A stretch of 64,000 nucleotides of DNA from Hirudo medicinalis (GCA_011800805.1 MPNW01000064.1:21588-85587), one strand, 5' to 3'; counted from the stretch's first letter, positions 49,501 to 62,730 are shown. Numbers and translations are program-made. The notes: generated by a model not told the origin, from the letters alone.

Positions 49501-52147
49501 AAACTTACAAATATTGATCACACAAACTTATGTGATGGATGAGCCTGAATTTATGACATTTTCAACACTCATACTTGTCTGTCGTCTCTCATGGTGCTAT
49601 CCCTATGAGTTAGTTGTCTGTGCCCTATCTATATATAAGAGGTCGAAGCTTTGGTTCAATTCCCGGGATGCTAGTTTTTTATCTTGCAATCTTTCATCAT
49701 TGTTTTTAACTTGTATCAAGTGGTTACGTTAGTCTCGAAATATCCGCGAATGTATTCGCCATTTGTCGACAATGCAAGGATTTCTTTATCTCAGAATGTG
49801 TCAACAATTTATTTCTTATCAAGAATACTGAATTGTACAATATAATACAAATTTTCTTTCTCTTAATGTTGGTCAAACTGCAAACTTAACAAGTTTAACT
49901 TGTTGTATTTTGACATTAGGCCAAATTTTTAAATTTACTATTTCTACTTCTATTCACTTTGTAACCATTTTCGATATGAAATCGATTAAAAGGATCGAGC
50001 GGTTTCATTAAATCTAAAAATACTTAATGATAACGAATATTTAATAGCTAATGGATATTCTTTTACTTTATGTGCAATTTAAAACGAAAAGGGTTCTGTA
50101 AATCTCTTGAAGCAATCAAAAGTTTTTGAAATAATTTCTTTTTTTGAAGGCCACATCTATCGACAAAGTGGAATTGACAAAAAGTGCAAAAGTTCAGACT
50201 TATATTTTATCTCCCAATCAAGCTATTTGTGTTCTACCGGGAACTTCAAGGCAACATGCAAACAGTCAAGAAATAAGCATATCGCTCGAAACACAGGACA
50301 ACCTTCAGAGACAAGTTACACTGTCAAAGTTTAAATTCGTTGTTTATGACTCTGCTTGCATGACATGCAACCCAGCTACATGCTCCCTAGAGAAAGTTTG
50401 TTTTTTTGTTGAAAAAAACACTCTTCAAATGTCACGGCATGAATAATTTCATTTCAGAATGTAAAATATTGCTTGGTGGGAAATATTTGCTACGAGGATT
50501 TTGAACAACATGAAGAGGATCCCTGCCTCATATGCAATGTTTCTTCTTCTACAAATGAACTTACTCACAGCCAAAGTTAGAATTTAAAAAAAAAGACATT
50601 TATTGACATATTATAATTTCAAATATTTTAGAAATGGAATGCGTCATGGAAAGAGAGAAAAAAACAAACCTCGAGCTTAGAGAACGCAAGGATCTCATAA
50701 CTAGGCAACTTGATCATTGTTTACAAAAATATGTTTTGCAATAGCTTGGAAGTAAATTTTCTTGAGGGCATTCTATTAAATTAATTAACACCAAATTTTC
50801 CACTATTCCTGATAAAAAAAATAATGCCAATAATATCTTTTTAAAATTAGCATTTTTAATAAGCAATAATTATTTTCAGGTTGATCGTATCAGTGTCATT
50901 TTCCATTCTTGTAGTGATTGCAACATTGGCCATATTCATTCAGGAAAACAAGTACGTTAAAAACGTAAACTTAGTGAATGACTTATTTAAAAGGTCCTAA
51001 AAGTAAATTTAAGTTTTAATGCAAAGCTCCAGATTTACTATAACAGATTTATTTATTTATCAGTTTGTGAAACAAATTTGGAAATTGAAACTTCCAAAAA
51101 TGGAAGAAAATTAAAATTTAAACAATTTCTTGTCGATATAAAATACGAAATGGAAAAGGAAATTAGTGTCAGATATTACATAAAAGAAAATTAATATGCT
51201 TGAGTTATTTCAATGAAGACATGTTTTTAAAGCATGGTAACACGTGTTTGTAACGAGCAATTTTTATATGAGAAAGCACGAGATGAACTCGGTCCTGCTG
51301 GATCAAGCTATATAATTTTTATATTATTTAACTAATTATATAACTTCTTAATCATTGCGAGCCATTAAATTACTCAGCTGATTATCTGATTTTGCAGAAC
51401 AATTTCTCATAAATATTAATTTTAAAATCTTTGATAAAAGGAAATAATGTAAATAGAAATTTACTTCATTTATGTAGAGCCATAAGCGTAGCGTCAGAGG
51501 CGCTTTTTGTCAACCGTCATAGCAGTGCAGGCTTGGTTTCGAACGCGACACGTTACGACTGTTGCCAATACCGACGCGTGCAGGAACAAAACCCGCTGAG
51601 CTAGCTTGCACGGAATACGAGTTTGTATAACTTACAAGTTATTATTCATGTGATCTGATGGCATTTTTTCAACAGAGCTTCACATAAAAGTGTCTCAAAG
51701 GTCGATGAAGCTATTTCTGATGACAAATCTCCAGAGTTTATAGTGAGTGCAGTCAACAATAGACAAACGTCGGACGTCAATGATGAATGCCACAAAATGA
51801 GTAACGAAAAGTTATTCAATTCAATTAAATCTCCCAAAACCTTTCCCAAAACAAATGAAAGCAATCGAAAGAAATCTACGAAAGAGAATGAAAAATCAAG
51901 AAGTATGAGCGCGAATTTTGGGCCACACTTTCACCACGAAAAGAGACAGAGGACTTTCAGTGAAACGTCAGAGAAATCGTACGGAATTGGTGGAGGAGGA
52001 CCAATACTCTTCGGATGTCACAGCCGTTTAAGTTGCATATTACCCCAAATAACCAATGAAAATTGCTGCATCCGAGGACACACTGCCAGCTTATTTGCAT
52101 CGGTTGCTTCAACACCTCGTGGTTCTCGCGTTGAAACCAATAAATGA
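43583..52147 (+). CDS. VWDE-like protein: von Willebrand D domain, EGF module, transmembrane segment
   Basis: Predicted secreted or cell-surface protein. Exons: 43583-43649 (signal peptide MNIFLILCGFLSLTSC), 43758-44277, 44374-44509, 44619-44866, 44950 or 44956 to about 45.2 kb, 45413-45476, 45539-45769, 46218-46320, 46715-46832, 47426-47574, 47664-47764, 47825-47989, 48428-48605, 49129-49322, 50150-50395, 50458-50575, 50632-about 50746, 50880-50951, 51676-52147. The vWD domain is clear: CNCAVAVKSYDDVFVVDKC, LNVWISPSPFDRNRTSG joined across an intron to LCGTFNDITGDDLL. An EGF-like module spans ETCVNECF...CQCNAGYSGADC. FVVYDSACMTCNPATC and a Cys-rich segment follow, then helix LIVSVSFSILVVIATLAIFI and a 157-residue tail. 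Three junctions (after 44950, 49322 and 50632 exons) are not resolved in phase. The N-terminal 320 residues are unrecognised. Confidence 0.7.
46550..46598 (+). repeat. tRNA-like fragment (A box only)
   Basis: GGCAGCCGAGTGGTTAAGGC resembles the 5' half of tRNA-Ser/Leu, including the A-box region. No B box (GGTTCGANNCC) follows, so this is not a tRNA gene. It may be the head of a degraded tRNA-derived SINE. It lies in an intron of the VWDE-like gene. Confidence 0.35.
49590..49682 (+). repeat. tRNA-like relic (B box)
   Basis: GGTTCAATTCCCGGG matches a tRNA B box and T-arm 3' half. Upstream, ATGAGTTAGTTG could be a worn A box. The T stem and acceptor stem do not pair properly, so this is a relic, probably SINE-derived. 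It lies in an intron of the VWDE-like gene. Confidence 0.35.
51481..51605 (-). mobile_element. Probable tRNA-derived SINE
   Basis: On the minus strand, GCTAGCTCAGCGGG fits a pol III A box, and about 50 bases on CGCGTTCGAAACC fits a B box. The spacing is that of a tRNA head. About 50 bases of unrelated, comparatively GC-rich sequence follow. No full tRNA cloverleaf forms. It lies in the last intron of the VWDE-like gene, antisense to it. Only one copy is clear in this window. Confidence 0.5.
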
Positions 52148-53434
52148 TTTCTTTTATTACCACTTCTTTTGAAGCTCTGAAATTACCCAATAAATTACCA
52201 ATCATAGGACTAATTTCAAGTTACCAGAAATGTGTCAAAAACAAATAATATAAGAATTTTTTCAAGTAATTAAAATCATTATGCTTTTAAAAAGATTGTT
52301 GCTTTGAACTTGTTGCTTCTTTAAGTAATAATCTAGACACTTCTCATTGCTAAATTTAGCCAGGGTTGTGAGTTGGAGAAGTTAAGCTTTTGAATTTGAA
52401 ATTCAGGGGGAGTTGGGCAAAAGGATGTAAATTGACATCATGCTTAGTATTTCTTTATCAGAGAGGCAGTCATCAAATTTAAAAGAATGACATCAAACAT
52501 TTGCGAATGGAAACAATGAAAATGCATTTTTGGGATTGTGGGCTAAATTCTTCAAAAAATCACTGCTTTATTAAAAACAATATTGGATAGAGTATATAAA
52601 ACTTCCTATGGAATTGAAAGGAATTCTGCCAATTCCTGCATTTCGCTATTTTGTAGGAAATTTATTTGCAGAATAATATAAGCAAGTTGATAAGGATGAA
52701 AATTGGCATTTCTTAGTTATGCAACGGACTTTAATCAAATAAATAAATAAATAAAGATGAAAATTGGCATTTTAGCCCTTTTCTTTCTAAATAATTGTCG
52801 TAAGAAGTGCTATTTTTTCAATTGCACAGGAATTAGCCATTTCCCCATTAAATACGCTTTGAGACCACGACAGTGATTCTTCAAATTTACCTACAATTGA
52901 TTAAATATCCTTCTGAAAAATTCCTTCTGAAAATAAAGAAAAGCTTTGAGGATCTGTGCAAACATCAAAGGTTTATCAGATATTCATAGGCACTGCCGTT
53001 TTTGTAACCAGAAGTGCTCAAATCAATTTGCAGGCATTTATACAGCTGTTGCTAGTTTTGCGATTGAAGCCTTTCAGGTGGCCAGCATAACATTAAGGCT
53101 TTAGTTATAGTGAACTTGTAATGCGAATTTTAAACTTTTGCTATGAAAAACGTCAGGACAGATACTGGATTTTTAATCACTTAGAAATAGAATCTAGGCT
53201 GTCAAAAAATGGTAAAATTCGAAACCATTATCAATTCCGAATCAATTTTTGTTTATAAATAAATCCGCACTGCCGGTCTAATATTTATTTTCATTTACTA
53301 ATTATTTATAATTTTAAATCAATTAAGCCAGCCAGTAAACATTTAATTATGTTAGACATAAAGGTGTAAACAGCTCTATATCGTGTCTAAGAAACTTAGC
53401 TCACGTTTCTGGCTACATATTTTGGGTGTTGCAT
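52148..53434. other. Intergenic between VWDE-like and TMEM62-like genes
   Basis: No coding sequence is seen. The phrase gatgaaaattggcatt occurs twice (about 52,696 and 52,758) on either side of an aaataaataaataaa run, a small local duplication. The stretch should hold the 3' UTR of the upstream gene and the promoter and any 5' UTR of TMEM62. Confidence 0.4.
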
Positions 53435-56400
53435 ATGAGAATGATCTATGAAATAATTTTGACAGGCAGGAGTTGCGTCGGTCTAATGCTGCTATTTTTT
53501 GTTTCTGGATACTTGTTGATTCTCGGTATATTGTCCGAAGTTACCGTTAATCACTCAACCGATATAGCTTATTCATCAAAACATTCAGTCAAAACCAATT
53601 GGGAGCCACCTGGTAAGGAGACTGACCATCTTCATGTATTTGTTCAGGTAAAAAGTGATGATTAAGGCTCTGCGCCTTGTAGGATGCTTTTAAGCTTTGA
53701 ACAAATACATTTGCTCAAATATTGCTGATGCAATAGATTTCAGATTTACATTTGAGTGCCTTTCATGAAAAGGCAAGAGGAAATGATCTTCTCCACTTTT
53801 GTTCTGAAACTTTAGGTATAATTCAGCCAGAGGTTGTTATGCTTACAGGTTTGCTAGTTTTGCAATTTAAATTGAATTGAATCATTGCATTGATGTAATT
53901 AAACCCTCTAATTTAGGTGATATAACAGATGCTAAATTGGAAAATCTAGAAGGTTCAAAGCAAATCTTAGATGAATGGATAGAGTATAAGGGCATTCTTG
54001 ACAAATCAAAAGTTTTGAACAGAACTGTGTGGCTGGACACAAGAGGGAATCACGGTGATCAAATACGATCTCAGTTTGATTGAATGGAATTATCGCAGTG
54101 GATTCATTAATTTGTTTTCGATTGTAACGAGTCATTATTTCTTATCATTTGGTTCTTGTTGCAGATGCATTTGATGTTCCTCAATTGGACAGTAAAGACA
54201 ATTTATTTAGGTGAATTTATTTTATTTTTGTTGTCATGAAAATGTAATATTTGTAAACAGATATTTAAAGGTTAATACTTTAATTAAATTAATTACTTAA
54301 TTCCAAAGGAAGTTTTCAGTTCAGGGTCAAACAGGAAAACTGTCTTATCATTACAAACACAGAAGCCCAGATGGGGATGTGATATCTTTCATTGCTGTCG
54401 ATGCTTGCCTAGATCCTGGACCAAAGAGGCCTTTCAATTTCTTTGGCATGCTCAAAGAAGTGAGAATAATTACTGTTTCTCAGAATTGGTGAATCTTGAG
54501 ATTGCACTTGTGAATTATTATCAGTCATCGTTCGCATTCTGTTTTGCAATGGTAACGCACGATGTCGTCGGAATCGATTAAGCAATCTCTTTAAGGATGT
54601 GTATGGCCTTTAATAATGCCATGACATTAAATTCATTAAATGTGCTGTGCTTTATAAGCATTCTTCTATTGATACTTTTGAAGTGTTCTGTATGGATAAT
54701 TAAACGTTTTAAGCTGTTAATTAATTGACCCAATGGTTTCTATAATCTTTTTTATTCTGATTAAGTAATAATACTTAGTTTTCAATGTCATAAATAACTT
54801 ATTACTTTTCTGGATCAAACTTAATGCTAATAACATAATCAAAGATATTCATCATGTTTTTTTCTACTTTTTTGAGGATTAATTTTGGGTTTTAGTTATT
54901 TTGTGGTGTAGGGAGAAATGAAATAATGAAGAATAACAATAAAATAGAAGAATGAGCAGTTAAACACAGATGAGTAGAAAGTGGGACAATGTGTTCAATA
55001 GAGATGAAAAATAGCACCTTATTATCGGTTATTTGTGACGACGAGTCCGAGCGAGTTTTGTCGTGCAATTTGATTTCGTGCATTTGAAAGTTTTCTTTGT
55101 TATTTTTATTAACTTTACTACTTTAATGTCTCTTTAGTCTGAAATAAGAAGGCTTAAAGAATTTACAGAAGATGCATCATCAAATTCAAATGCAACAATA
55201 TTCTTTGGTCACTATCCATCATCTGTTATAAGCAGTCATGATTCTGATGTTGTTAGGAATTTGCTCAGGTTCGTTTATGTACGTCCCATGAATGTCTCAA
55301 CTCTGCCGTTGTTAATTAAAATAAAATTGAAACTGTCGATCATTCCATTGCATTTGTCAAATAATTTCTTAAACTTGTAGCACTGGAATTGCATATCTAT
55401 GTGGACACTTTCATACCTTCGCTGGCCTGGTGACACAAATGTATGCCTTCCAGAGAGAAGGCTACTTAGAACTGGAGTTGGGTGACTGGAAACATGAGAG
55501 ATTGTTAGTAATTTAATGCTATCAAATTTAGTCTAATGAATGAATTCATAACAAATGAAATGAAATAGAAACATGATTATTATTTGCCTAAAAAATCAAC
55601 TTCATTCATAGGTTTTGAAATGCATTATTTGCTCTAATTACTCTTGGGAGCCAAAGATTATTTAATACAAGTTTCATTGAAATCAACTATCAAACCTATT
55701 TGTTTGCATTTAATCATTTTCTGCCAATATTCCATAGATTAAAAATAATTTTGTAACCTACACAATGCTGTTGACAATTTTATTAATGTTCTCTGCCTCA
55801 CAGGCAGCCTTTGGCTTCACGTGGAGCCCTAAAAATATCAACTTAGAAATCATATTTCTCATTTAGCAAAAAAAATTTTCAATTTATTTTTTCAAAAGTA
55901 TCATCTTCACATCATTTTCCACAAGACAGGCTCTATTATTTCCCTTGAGACTTTTCAATGATTTTTATATATGCTTTATCACTTTTCAATTTTATTTTTG
56001 TTTTTTTTGCTCACATGGTGAGTTTATTTAAAAAATATGAAAGTTTATTTTGATAATTCAAATATATTTAAGTAGGTAAGTTAATAAAATTATGTAAACT
56101 GCCATCTGGAAGCCTTTGTTCTACTTTAGGTATCGTGTGATGGCTTTGGATAACGGATTATTTTCGTTTGTGGACATCCCTACTCACAAATTTCCAGTTA
56201 TTCTTGTCACCAACCCAAAGGATGAAAGATTCATGGTTTGGGGCAAAGAGCCTATTCATAATATTGAAGAATCGAGCCACATCAGGTTTGCTATGTGCTA
56301 CATTTTATAATGTTTGTGCTGTATTATTATTAAATTGAATGTAACAAATGTAGTTTTTAATTGTTGAGTCCTTTAATCTCATTAATTCCATACCTTTGCA

Positions 56401-58267
56401 CTCAAATGGAAAAAACACTTAAGTGGATTTTCATTAAGCTTCTTGTTTGTATTGGTTAACCAATCTTTATGTTTATTATAATTTACAATTTGATCCCAAG
56501 GATGCTCATCTTTTCCCCTCACGCAATAAGAAATGTGCTTGTTTCCATTGATAATTATCCTCTTGGTGAAGCAGAACAAGTCAAAGGTTCTCTCTTCATC
56601 CTACCGTGGAAAGCCAAGAATTACAATACTGGATTTCATCACATTGAAGTTTCTGCAACTGTAAGTTGTGTGACTAATAAGTAAAAAGCAATCTAAAATA
56701 TTTAGTGATACATGTTTGATGTTTTGATATTCATTACAAATTACATTGTTGTGGCCTTTAGGATTCATCTGGCAGAACAACAAAAGTTAAGCAAGGATTC
56801 TCAATGGATGGAAGTCATTCTGGCTTCACTTTTATTCAGCGATTCATCCTCATAATGGATCACACTTTCTTTGTAAGCTTTTCAATATTCGGATCTTGAT
56901 TTCAATTTTGTATTCCTTGCATGTGATTGCAGTTCAAATCGTTTTTTGCCCTTACTTTCACGATGGCCGTGTTGCCGCTGGTCTTTTTCAAAATATTTAA
57001 AGTACAAATAATAGGTTGGTGAAAACTTTTTTAAGGTGAATTATTTGACTTTGTGAATAATTTTGGTTCGTAGCTTTGACACAGCACAGATTTTCCAGCT
57101 GCTTCCTGAGATTTTTTCAGAGGTGGATGAGGAGATTTTGCCTGATTGCACATCGCCCGAAGCTATTTTATCCCCTGCTTGCTTACAACATCTACCTTGT
57201 TTCAGGTTTGCAATTTACAAATTCCTGCATTATTTTAAACATTGAAGCTCACTTAAAAGTAATTTTCTAAAGTAGGTTATAGCAACGACCGTCAACAAAT
57301 TAATTGTAATTACTTGGGTTTTTTTTAGGCCCCTGGTTTATCGGGTACATTTTATCGGATCACATTGGAGCTTGCTTCCTCTACGGGCTTCTAGTTGATG
57401 GTCATTTTCTAAAAACATCTTTGACATATCTCTACGGTGCACTTCAGGTTACACATTTCACTTCACTTGATCCTAATTTGAGAGAATGGTCCCCTTTACT
57501 TTTATTTAGAGAATCTCTGTCTCACACTAATAATAGTAATGTCATGTGAAAGTGTTAGGTAAACAACCAAATGTTCACAGATTAAATTCAATGTGAGACG
57601 TTGGTTTGAAACCACACAAAATCACATTCCCTCGACTAATCTCTTGTTAATCAAAGCCAACTAAAGCGATGTTTTCAGATGCTACAATTCAACATTCCTT
57701 TGACCTTCTACCTGGCATTCACTCTCGATTGCACCGTAACGAAGCAAAACAGAGCAAACGAGAGATGCGGAATTCGTTTTAACGGCTGGAATCGACATCG
57801 GTTCTTGAAACCCGTGAAGCATGTGATCGATCATTTATTTTTTTTCGCCATCGTTTTATTCCAAGCTTATCTCATCCTCAGTGGTTTCCTGAAGTGAGTA
57901 CTTTATGCTTTTTGTTGGGCATCTACTTGATTAATTCAATTTTTAAACTAGGTCTTACGGCTTCCTGGCATTTCTCATTTGTCCCATGCGCACTTGGGCA
58001 ATAGTTCTTGCATTGGTTCTCCATTTCATGACGGTCGGAAGCAAGCACTCGTTACCTCAGATTCCAGATAACAAATTAGATAATTCATTCCTCAACAAAG
58101 CTTTCCCTGATGAATCTAGTGGCAATGAGAGAAATGGCAACAGATTTTGTAACGCAGATGAAACCAATGAAAAGTTCCCAGAAGACAAAGTATCGCATTA
58201 TGAGGACAATCCACATAGGAAAACCAGTAACACGTGCAGCGACAACGTGGAGCAAAACACTTTATAA
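53435..58267 (+). CDS. TMEM62: TMEM62-like transmembrane metallophosphoesterase
   Basis: Membrane protein with a calcineurin-like phosphoesterase domain; the substrate of the family is not known to me. Coding exons: 53435-53647, 53737-53848, 53917-54054, 54165-54210, 54309-54459, 55138-55268, 55381-55503, 56130-56285, 56501-56660, 56762-56872, 56933-57014, 57074-57205, 57329-57447, 57679-57893, 57952-58267. All phases close to 734 residues (human about 640). An N-terminal signal anchor (LMLLFFVSGYLLILGIL) precedes the metal-binding series: SDLHLS (Asp74, His76), GDITD (109-113), GNHD (152-155), GHYP (His245), GHFH (272-275). A lumenal beta-rich part follows, then several C-terminal membrane segments (FFALTFTMAVLPLVFF, LFFFAIVLFQAYLIL, WAIVLALVLHFM). 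The hydrophilic C-terminal tail of about 80 residues appears longer than usual. Start chosen as the first ATG in the open exon; 53441 is an alternative. Confidence 0.93.
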
Positions 58268-59178
58268 CATCACAATGTGATATGAAATGCACTAGAAGGG
58301 TATGCTTGGCTTGCAAAGAGAGTTAGTTACGTGTTTTACCGATTTAGAGGACTCTTAAAATCGTCTCATGAACTTTTACTTACCTATTTTGCCGTGGTAG
58401 TATTATAATTTGTGAATCAGCGTAAAATTGATGACAATTATCGCATCCTAAGTTGACATTTATTAAGTTTAATCGAACAAATCGAGAAAAAAGGCTTGGC
58501 AAGTATACGTTCCAAATTTCTCCTTGGCCAGACGCACTCTTCGGTGGTCTTGCTTTAATTTAACGTCACTCAATCGTCTGTCTGCCTGCGCGCCAACTGA
58601 AGCGGAGAAATAATCCGGTGCAGAATATTCGAGTGTTTACTTTTATTTTGTGTCGCGAGTTTCTGTGGTTATCCGTCATATTGTGATGGTTTTTATTCAA
58701 TTATGCTTGCGCGTCTGACACTTGTTTAATTTGTGTTTTTGGACTTACAACATGGCCACATTTTAAAGCATTTCGAAAAATCAAATTAAAGCAGACATAT
58801 TTGAAGAGCGACCTCAGAGACATGGTGAAATTTTCTATTAAGGCTTGATTGACACGGCAAAAACGGGGCTGAGTCTGAAACTTGAGAAAAACTTTAGGCA
58901 ATTTAAAAAAGGACATTTACAATTTAATTTTATTCGGGAGGTCGGAAACGGTGCTAAGAATGATTCGATCTTGGTAGCGAAAATTCGCCTTCTCGATGCG
59001 TGCTTTTGGCTTCAAAAACTGACGTTTTTAGACTTGGGATGCGGAATAATGTCATATGTTCTATCATTTATTCTCTTCATTCATTAACGTTTTAACGGCC
59101 CCTTTGATTTAGGAGAAAATAAAAAGCGATCGACCGCCTCTTCTGTTTGAGTCCTGTTGGAAAAGGGACGCGCGTTTA

Positions 59179-59355
59179 ATGGATGCAGAGCGTACATTTC
59201 GTGAAAATGACACCTCTCGACAAATATTTGATGAGGTGTGTTTTTTGTTCTCAGAGTTTGACGAGCAGTTATTATTGGACAGGCTCTCCAGGCCAAGATG
59301 TCCAACCAAAATGCAAGCCTTGCATTCCTGGTTAAAAATAGTGAAATGTGCTTAA
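59179..59355 (+). CDS. Short uncharacterised open frame (58 codons)
   Basis: ATG-initiated frame with a polar, Arg/Glu-rich N-terminus (MDAERTFRENDTSRQIFDEV) and an Arg/Cys/Lys-rich end (RLSRPRCPTKM). It contains a possible internal acceptor (TTTGTTCTCAG at about 59,253), so its second half could instead be a terminal exon of something else. I recognise no family. No ribosomal protein-like or retroelement motif is seen. It may be chance. Confidence 0.2.
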   Translation: MDAERTFRENDTSRQIFDEVCFLFSEFDEQLLLDRLSRPRCPTKMQALHSWLKIVKCA

Positions 59356-59536
59356 ATTAAGCTGCCAATTTAAATTGCTGCATTTAAGATAATTGACTTC
59401 CAACTTAAATTTATATACTTCGAAACTTCTCCATGTGATCATTAGGACTACAAATGTTTCTTTTACTTGCTATTGATCTTAAGTAATTTGTAACATTTGA
59501 TCATTTGAAAAACCTCAATCCGGAACCGTCTCAAAA

Positions 59537-59593
59537 TTATTATTGTTATTATTGTTGTTGTTATTATTAACATTGTTGTTGTTATTATTGTTG
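59537..59593 (+). repeat. (ATT/GTT)n microsatellite
   Basis: Mixed att and gtt triplets over about 57 bases with one interruption. Confidence 0.9.
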
Positions 59594-62500
59594 TGATCCA
59601 AATATTTAATTATTATTAACTATTTAAAAAAAAATTTGAATGTTTCGTTTGATCATAGAAATGCAGAGCTTGGATAAAAAATGGATTGATTGGATTACAT
59701 TGGTAGAAGTGAAAGTGCTTGGAGGGAGTCGCATGAATAAATCACACTGTGGATGAACATGTCATGGAGAGTGCATGATTGACGGATGGGAGGAAGGAAG
59801 AAAGGATGGATGGGGACGACACATCCGTGCTAATAGGTCCACATTTGCACGCACAGAAATGCACAGCTGTCATCACTTACGCATGTCTTGTGCAGTCTCC
59901 GAGGACCAGCACTTCATTCTAAGATGCTTAAAATGAGTTTAAACTGAAAACCCTGGTTTGTAATAAGCTTTCTGAGTTAGTGAGTATTCTGTTAGATTCT
60001 CACTACAAGATTCTCACTTCACATCGCCACCTTACAACAACAAGGTGGAGGTTAATCAGATCATTAATTTACTTTTTCTAATTGTATTTGGAGATAGATC
60101 AAATTTTATTACAATACCAAGAAATTTGAACTTGAAATGATTCGGTAAAAACATTTTTTTTAAATATCAATAAGAAGTGGTAAATTATTATTATTGCAAT
60201 TTGAGCATTACATAAGTTTTTATTTTAAAATTTTTGACCAAATATTTTATGAAAACGGTTACCTTTCAAATGCTCCTAATTTGTAGTAAAACATGCTTTC
60301 CCTTCCATTTTATCGAAACACTTGCGAACATCAGCCTCTTGAAAAGCATTGTTGTGCTGAGACACACACTTTCAAGTGTAATAGGCGCGAAGAAGCAAAC
60401 AACAACGAATGAAGATGAAATATTTATTATTTTTCAACCTAATCAAGACTTGATTTCGAAGAAAAGTCAAAGAAAATTCGTCGTCGACGTAAACAAAGAA
60501 TGACAAAGATCTGCTGTTCTGAATGTCAGGCCTGAAATAAGCATCCAGGAGAGGACATTATTTAAAGCATCGAGGCAAACAGAAATTAAGTTTAGTATTA
60601 CGTCCTTGATTGACAACCTGGAGTGGACGAACGAAGAGGCAGTACGCCTCGACAAATAAGTTTGCAACTGAAGACATCGTCCATTGGAAGTTGGTAGAAA
60701 TTTTGACCATTCAGTGAGCAATTATTCAACATTTGGATGTTTTCAAATAAAAATCGAAATGTTTTCAATTATTTTTAACACACGATTTCATCAATTCATC
60801 ACAACAAGTTGACAGTTATTAAAGAAATTAAATTTAACTAATTTGCCGTCAAGTGACGACGACGACGACGATGAAAACATTCGATCACGGATTAAAGAAA
60901 TACTTGATAATAGTTGAATAAAACAATCACTTAACAAATTAAATTTAATAAACAACATTCTTAATCTTATTCTTAAAATTCTACGCGCATCTCACGAAAT
61001 GAAATTGAAAGAAACGAGGGTAACATTGAAATGTAAATAACAGACAAGAGATTGGATGAACCCCTATGAGGATTACAGAGTTTGTTTTAATCTAAAAATA
61101 GTAAACATGGAACCCCCATCAACTCATTCTTTCTTGTTGATCTTTCAAGCATTTTAATGAGCTGTTTGAGGTCGCACAAACGTAGCAGATGAGTCGAATT
61201 CAATCTCTAATATCTCGCACGGAGGAAGAAAGTGAATGAGGAAGAGAGATGGACCATCCATCATTCATTGGTCCGTGAAGGCACACGATGGATCAACCCA
61301 CAGACCTCGTTTGACAGTTGATTGACGTGTGATAGACAGCGTTTGGCGTGGCCCTGAAAGCAAAAACAGCTCTCGGCATGTATGGCGCACGACGAACCAT
61401 TATCATTTCACACGCTCTTTTTCTTCCAAACTCGCTCACGTGCGGGATTTTGGTTCACTAATAATATCTACCAATCACATTTATTTGATTTATTGTAACT
61501 TTAAGTTTTACGATTTATTTAGCATGAAGTTTAACAAAGTTCGTGCAGAATAGAAACGTAACTTTCATCGATCATCGATAAGTTTGGAGATGCAAGTTGT
61601 CGACAATCATTTACTTCGCTGAGGTCTTCAGAAGAAAAAGGACGACCATTGTTCCAAGTTTGCGACGAGCGTGAACTGCTCACGGAGACGTTATAAATGC
61701 TCCTACAACGACTCAAAATGGGGGCTCATTGTTCGACGCGAAAACATTTGATCGCAGTTAACATTTGATCAGATTTCAAATTTCCATTCTTCGGATGTAA
61801 ACATTTCACAAGGTGGGCATTTTAAGAACTTAATTGGAGATTTTTTTTTATTGCAATTTGATTAAATTCCCGATCGATGAAGCACTTTAATGTTCAACTA
61901 AGCAGGAGTTAAATCAATTATTTTATTTGAGTCCCAGATGTCATGTTAGGTGACGGATGATTTCGTAAAAATTTCATCCCGGTTTTGTTTATTTTAATAA
62001 CTAACAGAAGATTTGCTTCTAAATTGCAATGATTTTTGATGATTTCTTTCATCCATGTGTTTCAAGTCCAAAGTTTGAAGTGATGTTGCAAAACAATCGA
62101 ATCAAAGCAATTGAATACAAAACATGGCCTCTTCAGGGGTTGGTGATCTGATTGATTGGTGTATCTGATTATATGAAATAAATGATTTCTTGTTTCTAAT
62201 CGATCATTTATTGCAACTCCACTTTCATTCAATCGATTTAAGAATCAGTTGCTTTACAACTTTAGATGCTTTACAAATTTTAGATTTTTTTTTTTAAAAT
62301 TGCTTTTTTTTTATAAAATTGTCAAACCACAGACTGACTTCACATCTTTATTCCGAGACACATTTCATTTAAGTTTTCCAAACTCAAATGCGTCCAAAAG
62401 TCTCAAAAATGTAGTTTGTTCCTCTGAACAACTTCAGTTCGACTTTTGTTTTGGAGTTTTGAATGGAGTTGTCTTTAATGCTTCAACGTGTCGATGACTC

Positions 62501-62730
62501 AGATGACTTAAATCAGTATGCTTTGCTGACAGTTTTAAAGCGTGTACGTTTATTTATTTTCGATTGAATGATCGCAACGCATCGTTAACAGTTGCAATTA
62601 AAATCCATGCCTAACTTATTAGCTTTATGTCTTATTAACATTCCATTTAGCGTCGAGTTTGCAACACATAAAGTTTTTCCTCAGTTGAAATTTTAAATTT
62701 CCATTTATTTTTCATAAATGAAGTTAATTC

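Larger units (their letters stand above)
58268..62730. other. Intergenic between TMEM62-like and MEIS/homothorax genes
   Basis: Apart from a 58-codon open frame at 59,179 (listed separately) no coding sequence is recognised. The segment 58,555-58,680 is slightly CpG-enriched (cgtctgtctgcctgcgcgcc) and contains AACGTCACTCAATCG. The stretch probably includes upstream exon(s), 5' UTR or regulatory DNA of the plus-strand MEIS gene. Confidence 0.4.
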
